A stretch of DNA of 64,000 bases, taken from NCBI GenBank assembly GCA_963829135.1, contig CAWHHO010000008.1:186001-250000 (forward strand), written 5' to 3'. Below are positions 48,066-59,478 of this stretch, piece after piece. The stretch comes from Kumtagia sp963829135. Its GTDB lineage: Bacteria; Pseudomonadota; Alphaproteobacteria; Rhizobiales; Rhizobiaceae. The notes under the pieces are model-generated. The model saw only the letters and a program-made list of their open reading frames with translations. It made no database searches and was not told the DNA's origin. Each line of letters opens with the position of its first letter. Within the stretch, counting starts at the first letter, position 1. A program made the position numbers and the translations under genes.

Positions 48066-48448
48066 CAGGATGCCGCCGCCGGAACGAACAGGCCGAAGCT
48101 GTTGCCGTCCGGATCGAGGCAATAGGCGAAACGCCCAGCCGGGATCTCGATCGCCGGCGAAACGACCTGGCCACCATTTTCGCTCACCCGCCGCATGCCG
48201 TCTTCCAGCGGAGCAGCGATAGCGAGATGGATGGTGGGGCCGGTTCCGGGCGTCGCGGGCTTGCCCGGATAGAGATGCCCGGAGGCCGTCCGCTCTGACG
48301 CAGCAAACATCGCAATCGGGTTCGGGCCGGAATCTTCTACTGACAAATCATTCATTAGCACGGCGCCATAAAAGCGCTGGGCGGCATCCATGTCGGTTAC
48401 CGGGATCTCGAACCAGACGGACGCTCTGGGCGGCGTAAAATTCGTCAT
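48065..48448 (-). CDS. VOC family protein (glyoxalase/bleomycin-resistance fold)
   Basis: A 127-residue metalloenzyme-type fold with two beta-alpha-beta-beta-beta modules: VWFEIPVTDMDAAQRFYGAV at the start and GRFAYCLDPDGNSFGLF at the end. The histidine/glutamate metal ligands are partly recognisable (HLAIAA). The substrate is unknown; members act on reactive electrophiles or antibiotics. It is first in the operon with the unknown gene and the WYL regulator, 41 bases downstream of a shared palindromic promoter element. Confidence 0.9.
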   Translation of the reverse strand: MTNFTPPRASVWFEIPVTDMDAAQRFYGAVLMNDLSVEDSGPNPIAMFAASERTASGHLYPGKPATPGTGPTIHLAIAAPLEDGMRRVSENGGQVVSPAIEIPAGRFAYCLDPDGNSFGLFVPAAAS

Positions 48449-48484
48449 CTCGCTTCCCTTCTATCTGCATTCTATACTGGCACG

Positions 48485-48514
48485 AAGCTCCTGACAGCAT
48501 TCTGTCAGGAGCTT
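48485..48514. promoter_or_regulatory. Palindromic operator of the VOC operon
   Basis: A perfect 13-bp inverted repeat (AAGCTCCTGACAG and CTGTCAGGAGCTT) around a 4-base centre. Its core CCTGACA-N6-TGTCAGG recurs at 48808. On the minus strand it ends 13 bases before TATAGA, a plausible -10, so it covers the -35 region of the VOC operon. Confidence 0.65.
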
Positions 48515-48599
48515 TTGCTGCGCCGGACCCCGGAATGCCCGAACGCGGAAGCCCAAGACGCGCGCAACGCCTGTTCAGGCACGGCTTTCACGACCAATT

Positions 48600-48764
48600 T
48601 CAAACTTTCGGAGCGTCCCGTCCGAAGCGATCCGGCCAGCCAATGTCCTTGCGGATGTCAGCGGGGAGACTGTTGAGCAAGCGTTCGGCGCGCATCTCGT
48701 TGCGGAGGGTTTGCACCTTGCCGGCATACCGGCGAAGGGAGCGGAGAACGTTCAGCGGGTTCAT
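48600..48764 (-). CDS. DUF1127 domain small protein
   Basis: A 54-residue basic protein with the DUF1127 core (RAERLLNSLPADIRKDIGWP). Such proteins bind RNA or tune phosphate and carbon metabolism in rhizobia and relatives. ATG 48764 has GAGGAGA 8 bases upstream. It is preceded by a palindrome almost identical to that of the VOC operon at the same distance, so both transcripts likely answer to one regulator. Confidence 0.85.
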   Translation of the reverse strand: MNPLNVLRSLRRYAGKVQTLRNEMRAERLLNSLPADIRKDIGWPDRFGRDAPKV

Positions 48765-48807
48765 GGCGGCATCTCCTCTTCTTGAGGTACGATAGTCGCA
48801 CACCCCT

Positions 48808-48827
48808 CCTGACAACCCTCTGTCAGG
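48808..48827. promoter_or_regulatory. Palindromic operator of the DUF1127 gene
   Basis: CCTGACA-N6-TGTCAGG, followed on the minus strand by AG and, 13 bases after the palindrome, by TATCGT. Over 22 bases it matches the VOC-operon site at 19 positions, with the same spacing to the -10 and nearly the same distance to the start codon (43 versus 41 bases). Confidence 0.65.
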
Positions 48828-48910
48828 TAAGGCCGGTTGTTGCGAAGAAAGGCGGCGATACCCATCTTGTCACCGTCGCGGGTCGTCGGGGGAATGAAAG
48901 GTAGGGAGCA

Positions 48911-49303
48911 ATGAACATTGGAACCGCTGCCGAGAAGTCCGGCCTTCCGCCAAAAACGATCCGCTACTACGAGGACATCGGCTTGCTCGCGCCTGACCGT
49001 GCGGAAAACGGCTATCGCGACTATTCAGCTGCCGACATCCATCGGCTGAAATTCCTGCAAAGGTCGCGCAGCCTTGGTTTCTCCGTCGAGGAATGCCGAC
49101 AACTCCTCTCCCTCTACGGTGACAGCGCGCGCGAAAGTGGCGAGGTGAAGGCGATCGCCGAGACGAAGCTCGCCGAAATCGACCGCAAGATCGCGGAACT
49201 TGTAGAACTTCGTGCCGTCCTCAGTCATTTGGTTCACGCCTGCCATGGCGACAAGCGGCCCGAATGCCCCATTCTCGACGGATTATCTGGCCAGACGCAT
49301 TGA
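48911..49303 (+). CDS. cueR: Cu(I)-responsive MerR family regulator CueR
   Basis: A 130-residue activator. It has an N-terminal MerR helix-turn-helix (MNIGTAAEKSGLPPKTIRYY) and a long dimerisation helix. The C-terminal metal loop has two cysteines spaced as in CueR (HACHGDKRPECPILDGL), which distinguishes monovalent-ion sensors from SoxR or ZntR. It would bend copper-export promoters when Cu(I) is high. A periplasmic DUF305 protein follows 90 bases on; no copper ATPase is in the window. Confidence 0.9.
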   Translation: MNIGTAAEKSGLPPKTIRYYEDIGLLAPDRAENGYRDYSAADIHRLKFLQRSRSLGFSVEECRQLLSLYGDSARESGEVKAIAETKLAEIDRKIAELVELRAVLSHLVHACHGDKRPECPILDGLSGQTH

Positions 49304-49393
49304 GGGCTAGGTTCTGGCTCTATACTGCCCTAACTGCGGGGGTGCTGAGGCGCTCGTCCTCACAGCTGGATATCCGACGTGAAAGGAAGAAGT

Positions 49394-49771
49394 ATGATCC
49401 GACCAACCATCCGCGCTGGCGTCGTGGCTTTGTGCATGACGCTTGGCGGCGCCGCCTTCGCCCAGGAAAGCCACGGCGGGCACGCAATGCCAGCGGCCGG
49501 ACAGCCGGCCAATCCATCCGAGACCGGGTACCGGCGCGCCATGGACGTCATGCATGAGTCCATGTCGAAGATGAAATACTCCGGCAATGCCGACGTGGAT
49601 TTCGTGCGCGGAATGATTCCGCATCATCAAGCGGCGATCGATATGGCGAAAATCGTGCTGGTCCACGGCAAGGATCCGGAAATCCGTACACTCGCCGAGG
49701 ACATTATTTATGCGCAGGAGAAAGAGATCGATCAGATGGAGGCATGGCTGAAGGCCAATGCGCCGAAATAG
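49394..49771 (+). CDS. DUF305 periplasmic protein, probably copper-related
   Basis: A 125-residue exported protein. A signal peptide (VVALCMTLGGAAFA, cut before QE) is followed by a His/Met-rich start (SHGGHAMPAA) and the DUF305 core (DVDFVRGMIPHHQAAIDMAK, then AQEKEIDQMEAWL). DUF305 proteins such as CopM bind copper through these His and Met residues. ATG 49394 has AGGAAG upstream; an in-frame GTG at 49379 is less likely. It follows cueR directly and probably belongs to the same copper response. Confidence 0.88.
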   Translation: MIRPTIRAGVVALCMTLGGAAFAQESHGGHAMPAAGQPANPSETGYRRAMDVMHESMSKMKYSGNADVDFVRGMIPHHQAAIDMAKIVLVHGKDPEIRTLAEDIIYAQEKEIDQMEAWLKANAPK

Positions 49772-49826
49772 GTCCGGCGCAAGCTGGAATGGAGGCCATA
49801 CCTAAGAAGTGGAATCGCTTTCCGCC

Positions 49827-50993
49827 TCAAACAAACGGCTTGCCGACGTCGTATTTCCGCGGAACCAGCCGTTCGAAATAAGCGCGGCCGGTGGCTGAAA
49901 TATTCGTGCCGGTGGCATCGAGGAAATCGGCGGGCATGTGGCGTGTCTTGCCGGCAACGTTAATCAACGGAACCTTGCGCAGAACCGTCTTGCCGTTCTC
50001 CACCTGCAGGGCCACCGAACCGCCGCCTTCGCCAGCCACCTGCACGGCAAAGGCGCCGGCATCGAAGGCTTCCTGCTGGTCGACCTTGCTGATTGCACCG
50101 ACGAAACCGCGCGGCATGTAGCCGAGCGCGTCGACACGGGCGCGCTTGCCGGGCAGGCCTTCGCGCAACGCATGTTCGAACGCCATGCCGAGATCGCCCC
50201 CCGACAGCTTCAGATTGCCATGCGCGTCTCGCTCCAGCCGGTCTTCCGGCACCAGCGATTCAACCAGGGCCCGGCCGTCAGCGGTCGAAACACCTTCCGA
50301 CACCGCGACAATGCAGCGCTTGTGGCGGTCGAGCGTGCGCTTCACATCGTCGATGAACTGCGTGGCAGAAAAGGCGCGTTCCGGCACATAGATCAGATGC
50401 GGACCCGAACCCTCATCGATGCGCCAGGCGGCAGAGGCGGCGGTCAGGAAGCCGGCGTGCCGGCCCATGACGATCGCCACGTAGATTCCCGGCAGGGCGC
50501 GGAAGTCGAGATCGGCGGTGAGGAAGGCGCCTGCCGTATATTCCGCTGCCGAAATGAAGCCCGGCGTATGGTCGTTTTCCTCAAGGTCGTTGTCGATCGT
50601 CTTCGGCGCATGCACGAATGCCATCGACCCGCCTGCGGCATCCGTCAGAATTTGCTGGGTGCCGGACGTATCGTTGCCGCCGATATAGATGAACGCATCC
50701 GTGCCGACGGTCTTCAGACCCTTCAGAACGACCTCGCAATAGGCAGCGTCGGGCTTGTCGCGTGTCGAGCCGAGCGCAGCACTGGGAGTACCGGCGATGC
50801 GCAGCAATTCTGCCTCGGGCACTTCCGACAGGTTTACATAGTCGCCATCGCGGATGCCGCGCACGCCGTGGCGCGCACCCAGAACCTTCGCACCGGGATG
50901 GCGCTTTCGCACTTCGAGCGCAGCGCCCACCATAGTCTGATTGATCACCGCGGTCGGGCCGCCGCCCTGTGCGATCACAAAAGTTCCGGCCAT
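49827..50993 (-). CDS. 6-phosphofructokinase, pyrophosphate-dependent type
   Basis: A 388-residue phosphofructokinase. Nucleotide/phosphate-binding GGGPTAVINQTM, GGNDTSGTQ, and the active-site PKTIDNDL are clear. The Lys in PKTIDND, in place of Gly in ATP enzymes, marks the PPi-dependent group, which works in both directions between fructose-6-phosphate and fructose-1,6-bisphosphate. ATG 50993 has GGGGAGGAA upstream, and the longer frame to 51080 is rejected. It is unusual relative to the Entner-Doudoroff metabolism typical of rhizobia, but known in Mesorhizobium relatives. Confidence 0.92.
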   Translation of the reverse strand: MAGTFVIAQGGGPTAVINQTMVGAALEVRKRHPGAKVLGARHGVRGIRDGDYVNLSEVPEAELLRIAGTPSAALGSTRDKPDAAYCEVVLKGLKTVGTDAFIYIGGNDTSGTQQILTDAAGGSMAFVHAPKTIDNDLEENDHTPGFISAAEYTAGAFLTADLDFRALPGIYVAIVMGRHAGFLTAASAAWRIDEGSGPHLIYVPERAFSATQFIDDVKRTLDRHKRCIVAVSEGVSTADGRALVESLVPEDRLERDAHGNLKLSGGDLGMAFEHALREGLPGKRARVDALGYMPRGFVGAISKVDQQEAFDAGAFAVQVAGEGGGSVALQVENGKTVLRKVPLINVAGKTRHMPADFLDATGTNISATGRAYFERLVPRKYDVGKPFV

Positions 50994-51082
50994 CCGTTCC
51001 TCCCCCTGAGAGATTTGTGCCGAAGGTTTAGCGCGAATTTTTGCCAGTGCAACCGGCCATCGCAAAAGGCAATCGTCCACGC

Positions 51083-51110
51083 AAAAAAAGCCCGGCGCGT
51101 GGCCGGGCTT
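51083..51110 (-). terminator. Intrinsic terminator of carD
   Basis: On the minus strand an 8-bp stem (AGCCCGGC and GCCGGGCT) is followed by seven Ts, 31 bases after the carD stop codon. Confidence 0.85.
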
Positions 51111-51140
51111 CCAAAAACTATTCTTCCGAGGCGGAGTAGC

Positions 51141-51719
51141 CTATGCAGCCTCTTCCTGCTCGGCTTCCTCGTTGTCGGCCTTGGCGCCACGCTTCGGACC
51201 CTTGGCCAGATTGGCCTCGATCATGCGCACGGCCTCGGTTTCCGACAACCGGTTCACAGCCGCGATCTCGCGGGCCATCCGGTCGAGCGCCGCTTCATAG
51301 AGCTGGCGCTCGGAGTAGGACTGCTCCGGCTGGTTCTCGGCACGGTACAGGTCGCGAACCACTTCCGAAATCGAGATCAGATCCCCGGAATTGATCTTCT
51401 GATCGTATTCCTGTGCGCGGCGCGACCACATGGTGCGCTTCACGCGTGCGCGGCCCTGAAGCACCCTCAATGCGCGCTCGACATAGTCGGTCTCGGAAAG
51501 CTTGCGCATGCCGATCGAGGCCGCCTTTGCGACCGGCACCTTGAGGCGCATCTTGTCCTTGGCAAAATCGATGACGAAAAGCTCAAGCTTGTGGCCGGCT
51601 ACTTCCTGCTCGTCGATGGAAACGATCTGACCGACGCCATGCGCCGGATAAACGATGAACTCTCCACTCTTGAACCCATGACGGACGGAGGACTTCTTCT
51701 GTGCCTGGATAGTTGCCAT
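51141..51719 (-). CDS. carD: CarD family transcriptional regulator
   Basis: A 192-residue RNA-polymerase-binding factor. The N-terminal Tudor-like RID domain (FKSGEFIVYPAHGVGQIVSI) contacts the beta subunit. The C-terminal helical part (LYEAALDRMAREIAAVNRLS) contacts promoter DNA next to the -10. ATG 51719 (MATIQAQKKSSVRHG) is the usual start; the in-frame ATG at 51752 is less likely. It is preceded by a long, partly A/T-rich leader and followed by its own terminator. Confidence 0.95.
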   Translation of the reverse strand: MATIQAQKKSSVRHGFKSGEFIVYPAHGVGQIVSIDEQEVAGHKLELFVIDFAKDKMRLKVPVAKAASIGMRKLSETDYVERALRVLQGRARVKRTMWSRRAQEYDQKINSGDLISISEVVRDLYRAENQPEQSYSERQLYEAALDRMAREIAAVNRLSETEAVRMIEANLAKGPKRGAKADNEEAEQEEAA

Positions 51720-52069
51720 TACGACCCTGAACTCCTGTTGCGGCGCCGGCACTAACGTCGGCGTCTAGGGGATCGGCTTCTCGCCGAACGTACACACAGC
51801 CCAAAACCCTCCGGATAAGCATGGCCATGGACAAACCCGAAACAGGCAAGCCCAGGTCCAAGTTGCCTTGGTCCGGAGTTACGTTTCACCTTTCAGTGAT
51901 AGAGGCTCTTCGCCATCAGACGACGATAATGGTGCGGCATGTTTTTTTTGAATATCACAAAAAAGCGTGAGAATCAACAATTTGCTGCGCAAGCGAATGC
52001 GCGCTGCCGCATCGGCGCCCGTCCGTCAAGTCACAGTTCGATCAAATACAAAATTCTCGCCGGGCTCCG
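51720..52069. other. Leader/promoter region of carD
   Basis: No gene is supported. It contains an unusually A/T-rich patch at 51940-51965 (a run of eight Ts and one of six As) in otherwise GC-rich DNA, probably part of the carD promoter. The rest is unremarkable. Confidence 0.4.
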
Positions 52070-52408
52070 TCAGTCGCCGTCGCCCGGCTCCGGAGAAAAA
52101 TATTGCTCCAGCTTGTTCTTGACCCCATCGAAGTCCTTTGCGTCCGCGGGAGCGTCCTTCTTTGCCGTAATATTCGGCCATTTCACCGCGTAGTCAGCGT
52201 TGAGCTGCAGCCATTTGTCCAATCCGCCCTCGGTGTCCGGCTTGATTGCATCGGCCGGGCATTCGGGTTCGCAGACGCCACAATCGATGCACTCGTCGGG
52301 ATGGATGACGAGCATGTTCTCGCCTTCATAGAAGCAATCGACGGGGCAAACCTCGATGCAGTCCATGTATTTGCATTTTATGCAGTTGTCCGTGACGACG
52401 TAGGTCAT
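52070..52408 (-). CDS. fdxA: Ferredoxin FdxA, 7Fe type
   Basis: A 112-residue electron carrier. The N-terminal cysteines in CIKCKYMDCIEVCPVDCF and the second set in CIDCGVCEPECPADAI give one [3Fe-4S] and one [4Fe-4S] cluster. A C-terminal extension (about residues 60-112) is typical of the alphaproteobacterial FdxA. It lies in the conserved helicase-S4-fdxA-carD order. Confidence 0.96.
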   Translation of the reverse strand: MTYVVTDNCIKCKYMDCIEVCPVDCFYEGENMLVIHPDECIDCGVCEPECPADAIKPDTEGGLDKWLQLNADYAVKWPNITAKKDAPADAKDFDGVKNKLEQYFSPEPGDGD

Positions 52409-52552
52409 GGCGGGGCTCCGGCGGCATGCCGATTATCGGTTGTTAACGCGTGACGTAGTTGCTTTGCCGCTGGCTGGCAAGGGTTGCCTTTGCGCGTCAA
52501 TGCCGCATCACGGAATGGCTTTGCGCAACATTGAGCATCGCCGATCGAATTA

Positions 52553-52930
52553 TCAAGTCTCCCGCAGCCGATCGGTTTGCCGCCGCTCCTTTTTGGTAGG
52601 TCGGCCGCTGCCCGCGCTACGCGCAACCGGAATAGCGTCGGGAGGAGCATCCTTGCCTGGAGGCGCCGGGGACCGATCTTCATAGAGGAGTCGGGCTTCC
52701 TCTGCCGGGCCACGCCGCGTGCCGGGGCTGAGCACTTGGTAGACGAGGATGCGTCGTTCGAGCGTAATCGTCAGCGTATCGCCTGCCTTGACCATGGCAG
52801 CGGCGTGATCGGTCTTCTCGCCATTGATGCGCACGCGGCCCGCTTGCGCCAGCTTGGCCGCCAATGACCGCGATTTGACGGCGCGAGAGAAGAACAGCCA
52901 TTTGTCGATGCGCTGTCTTCCGTCAGCCAT
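52553..52930 (-). CDS. RNA-binding S4 domain protein (Hsp15-like)
   Basis: A 125-residue basic protein. The S4 domain occupies the first 60 residues (RQRIDKWLFFSRAVKSRSLA, then VRINGEKTDHAAAMVKAGD). In E. coli Hsp15 recycles stalled 50S subunits that carry nascent chains, and a similar role is likely. It begins two bases after the helicase stop, so it is cotranscribed with the helicase. Confidence 0.92.
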   Translation of the reverse strand: MADGRQRIDKWLFFSRAVKSRSLAAKLAQAGRVRINGEKTDHAAAMVKAGDTLTITLERRILVYQVLSPGTRRGPAEEARLLYEDRSPAPPGKDAPPDAIPVARSAGSGRPTKKERRQTDRLRET

Positions 52931-52932
52931 TT

Positions 52933-56347
<3,415 letters not shown>

Positions 56348-56726
56348 CGGATCGAAATGCGGTCTTTCGGCCAGCCAAGGGAAGCGCGACTGGCAAACCC
56401 CTCCGTGTCGACGGTTTGCCGGCACCTCACAGATAGGGACTTCGGCCAAAAAACGGAAGCAGAATGTTCCGGATGGCGATTAGTGGACAGATTCGACGGA
56501 ACGAGTCTGGAACGAAACGGCGACGAATCGCTGACTCAGGCTGATTCAGGGTTTGTTCTGATTCAAGAAATTCCGATATGTCGCTGATCCGGAATCGGAA
56601 TTTGACTCCGGGCTCCATGACGGGATGCGCGATATGCCGACGGGATCCAGGTACCTGAAAGGGCACTGTTTTTTGGCCTCAAGCGCAGCATTAAAAGGTG
56701 ATTCGCATTCATGAGGGACCTCCACT
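56348..56726. other. Divergent intergenic region, no gene found
   Basis: It lies between the helicase and aqpZ. No conserved frame, terminator or repeat is recognised. The aqpZ ribosome-binding site (GAGGGACCTCC) ends it. Promoters in both directions are expected, but I could not place them. Confidence 0.35.
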
Positions 56727-57417
56727 ATGACTAAACGATTATTCGCCGAGTTTCTCGGCACGTTCTGGCTTGTCTTCGGCGGCTGCGGAAGCGCCGTCCT
56801 CGCTGCGGCATTTCCGGAACTCGGCATCGGATTTGTCGGCGTTGCGTTTGCTTTTGGCCTGACCGTGCTCACCATGGCTTATGCGGTGGGCGGCATTTCC
56901 GGTGGCCACTTCAATCCCGCCGTTTCGGTGGGCCTGTTCACTGCCGGCAAATTCGACGGCAGGGATCTTGTCCCGTATATCCTCGCGCAGGTCGCCGGCG
57001 CGATCATAGCATCGGCGGTGCTCTACCTTGTCGTCAGCGGCAAGGCCGATTTCGCGGGCATCGGTGGATTTGCCACCAACGGCTATGGCGACAGTTCGCC
57101 GGGCAAATATGGCCTGAGCTCGGCGTTGATCATCGAGCTTCTGCTGACCTTCATGTTCCTGATGATTATCCTCGGCGCAACCGCATGGCCGCGCACCGGT
57201 GGGTTTCGCGCCGATCGCCATCGGACTGGCATTGACTTTGATCCACCTGATCTCGATCCCTGTGACCAATACGTCGGTCAATCCGGCGCGTTCCACCGGG
57301 CCGGCGCTGTTCGTTGGCGGCGCGGCGCTACAGCAGCTCTGGCTGTTCTGGGTAGCTCCGATCGTCGGCGCCGCTGTCGCCGGCATCGTTCACCGGTCGA
57401 TGTTCGAGAACGATTAA
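56727..57417 (+). CDS. aqpZ: Aquaporin Z; one frameshift
   Basis: A water channel of six spans with two NPA boxes, GGHFNPAVS near residue 63 and TSVNPARS near 186, and the N-terminal MTKRLFAEFLGTFWLVFGG of AqpZ. The frame breaks after IILGAT, where one extra C (57181-57182) hides HGRAPVGFAPIAIGLAL. Without it the protein has 229 residues, close to E. coli AqpZ (231). The aromatic/arginine filter residues are consistent with water rather than glycerol transport. A hairpin terminator follows. Confidence 0.93.
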
Positions 57418-57441
57418 GTCTCGGCCTGGGGACTGACGGAG

Positions 57442-57467
57442 ACGGCGCCCACGGGCGCCGTGTTTGT
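57442..57467 (+). terminator. Terminator-like hairpin after aqpZ
   Basis: CGGCGCC and GGCGCCG form a 7-bp stem with a 4-base loop, followed by TGTTTGT. It lies 25 bases after the aqpZ stop, and its end meets the stop codon of the convergent antiporter gene. Confidence 0.5.
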
Positions 57468-59326
57468 CAATTCCCGACGCCATCCTCAGGGACTGGCGGG
57501 TTCTCGGGCGGAGCGGCGTGGCGCTCGAAACGTCGGCGCAGATACGCCTGGATCCGGTCACGGATTTCCGCCGCGCCGAAGAAGGCAGGAATTGCCCGCT
57601 GGGGCGGCGCCGGCTCCAGGGCCACGCCGACGCTGACAATGCGGCCCTTCTCGTCGACGTCGCGGACGATCAGATCGATCGGGCCGAGGCTGACGCGATC
57701 GGCATATTCGACACGTCCGCTGAGTTTCGACACCATCAGCGCGCTGATCGTCATGGTGCGCTCCGCTTCGGCGATGTTCGCCTCGTAGGCCATCTCGAGG
57801 TCGCTCGCCGGCCGCGACGGATCGACCGCGAAGGCGCCGAAAAAGTCCTCGTCCTCCGAATCGACTTCGGTGCGGCTGGCGAATAACCGGTCGAGCAGGC
57901 GCGGATAGCGGTCCGGCACGAAGATGTAGACGTGGTCGCGAGCCATCAGCCGGCCGGCGTCCTGGAACTTGATCGAACGCCCATCGCGCACGACAAGGGA
58001 GGGTCGCGCCCAGCGCGGAATTCGCTGGCCGCGCAGCACCGGGCTGCCGGCAACCACCGTATAGGCAAGCAACTCGTGATGCGCCGAGCCGGGCAGTTCG
58101 AGTTCGACCTTCTGCAGCGGTCCGAGCCGGGCGGGAACGATCAGGCCGAGCCGGCGGGCCAGCGGTCCAACGGTCCAGCCCTGCACGACAAGCGACACCA
58201 GGACGATGATGAACGCTGTATTGAAGATCAGTCGGCCATGCTCCAGCCCGCCAAGGATGGGCGTCATTGCAAGCAGGATCGATACGGCGCCGCGCAGGCC
58301 GACCCAGGAAATGAAAGCCGTCTCTCGGCGCGGCATGCTGAACGGCATGAGACTCAGCCAAACCGCCACTGGCCGTGCGACAAAGATCAGGATCAGACCG
58401 AGCAGGATCGAGACCGGCAGAATGGGCAGGAACTGGCTGGGAGTGGCGAACAGGCCAAGCACCAGGAACATGATGATCTGCGCCAGCCAAGATACGCCGT
58501 CCTGGAAGCGCTTGAGGATCGTCACCGCGCGGATGTCCGAGTTTCCGGCAATCAGGCCAGCCAGATAGACTGCGAGGAAGCCGGAGCCGCCCAGCGCGCC
58601 GCCCGCTGCGAAAATCATTAAGGATAGCGTGAGCACGAAAATCGGCAGCAAGCCGCTGTCGAGATGAAGACGGTCGACCAGCCGGACAATACCGAACCCG
58701 CCTGCGATGCCGACGACCGCCCCGATCCCCATATGCAACAGAAAACCGACAACCAGGTCGAGGAATAGTCCCTCGGCATCCGGCTTCATGCCGATCGCGA
58801 TGATCTCCACCAGCGTTATCGTGAGGAAGATGGCGATCGGGTCGTTGGTGCCGGACTCGATTTCCAGCGTGGCGCGCACGCGCTCGCGCAAGTTCACATT
58901 GCCCGCCCGCAGCAGGAAGAACACCGCCGCCGCGTCGGTAGAGGCGACTGCCGCGCCGAGCAGAAACGATTCCAGCCACGACAGCTCAGTGAGATAGTAG
59001 GCGGCGGCGCCGAACACTCCCGTCGTCAGGATCACACCAAGCGTCGCAAGCATTATCGCCGGCCCGGCGGCCTGCCGGAAAATCTTGATCGGCGTGCCGA
59101 ATCCGGAATCAAACAGGATCACAGCGAGCGCTAGTGCGCCGGCAAAATAGGCGAGCTGCGAATTGTCGAACTCGATGCCGAGACCATCCGTGCCGCTGGC
59201 AAGGCCGATGCCCAGGAAGAGCAGCAGCAAAGGGGCGCCGAAACGGAAGGCGATCAGGCTTGAAAACGCCGCAGCGACGACAAGCGCCGTGCTGATCAGC
59301 GTTATCAGATAGATTGCCTGTTCCAT
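57467..59326 (-). CDS. Potassium/proton antiporter, CvrA/NhaP2 type
   Basis: A 619-residue CPA1 antiporter. About 12 membrane spans fill the first 390 residues, with the ion-site Asp in GAAVASTDAAAVFFLL and the motif LEIESGTNDPIAIFLT. The cytoplasmic end carries a TrkA-C-like domain (about 400-480) and a transporter-associated CorC/HlyC domain, as in CvrA. It exports K+ in exchange for protons and helps in osmotic downshift. Facing AqpZ end-to-end, the two may both serve osmotic adjustment. No frameshift. Confidence 0.93.
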   Translation of the reverse strand: MEQAIYLITLISTALVVAAAFSSLIAFRFGAPLLLLFLGIGLASGTDGLGIEFDNSQLAYFAGALALAVILFDSGFGTPIKIFRQAAGPAIMLATLGVILTTGVFGAAAYYLTELSWLESFLLGAAVASTDAAAVFFLLRAGNVNLRERVRATLEIESGTNDPIAIFLTITLVEIIAIGMKPDAEGLFLDLVVGFLLHMGIGAVVGIAGGFGIVRLVDRLHLDSGLLPIFVLTLSLMIFAAGGALGGSGFLAVYLAGLIAGNSDIRAVTILKRFQDGVSWLAQIIMFLVLGLFATPSQFLPILPVSILLGLILIFVARPVAVWLSLMPFSMPRRETAFISWVGLRGAVSILLAMTPILGGLEHGRLIFNTAFIIVLVSLVVQGWTVGPLARRLGLIVPARLGPLQKVELELPGSAHHELLAYTVVAGSPVLRGQRIPRWARPSLVVRDGRSIKFQDAGRLMARDHVYIFVPDRYPRLLDRLFASRTEVDSEDEDFFGAFAVDPSRPASDLEMAYEANIAEAERTMTISALMVSKLSGRVEYADRVSLGPIDLIVRDVDEKGRIVSVGVALEPAPPQRAIPAFFGAAEIRDRIQAYLRRRFERHAAPPENPPVPEDGVGN

Positions 59327-59419
59327 GCCTGAGACTTACTCCCGCCCGCACATTCGTGGATCAAGGCAGAGTGCGGCGAAGACATGGCGCGGCGCAACCA
59401 ATTTGAACCAGGGACACTC

Positions 59420-59452
59420 AAAAAACAAAACGCCCGGCTGGAGCCGGGCGTT
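59420..59452 (-). terminator. Intrinsic terminator of gap
   Basis: On the minus strand CGCCCGGC pairs with GCCGGGCG around a 4-base loop and runs into GTTTTGTTTTTT, about 28 bases after the gap stop codon. Confidence 0.85.
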
Positions 59453-59478
59453 CTGAATTTCGATGACCGTGTCGAGAC

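Noticed and set aside
48485..48514. The palindrome read as an intrinsic terminator (hairpin followed by TTTT on the plus strand)
   Set aside because: No plus-strand gene ends before it, and the same core recurs in another promoter at fixed spacing, which fits an operator better.
49938..51755. 605-codon open frame on the plus strand opposite phosphofructokinase and carD
   Set aside because: It spans two well-supported genes and the carD terminator on the other strand and shows Arg/His-rich composition typical of antisense frames.
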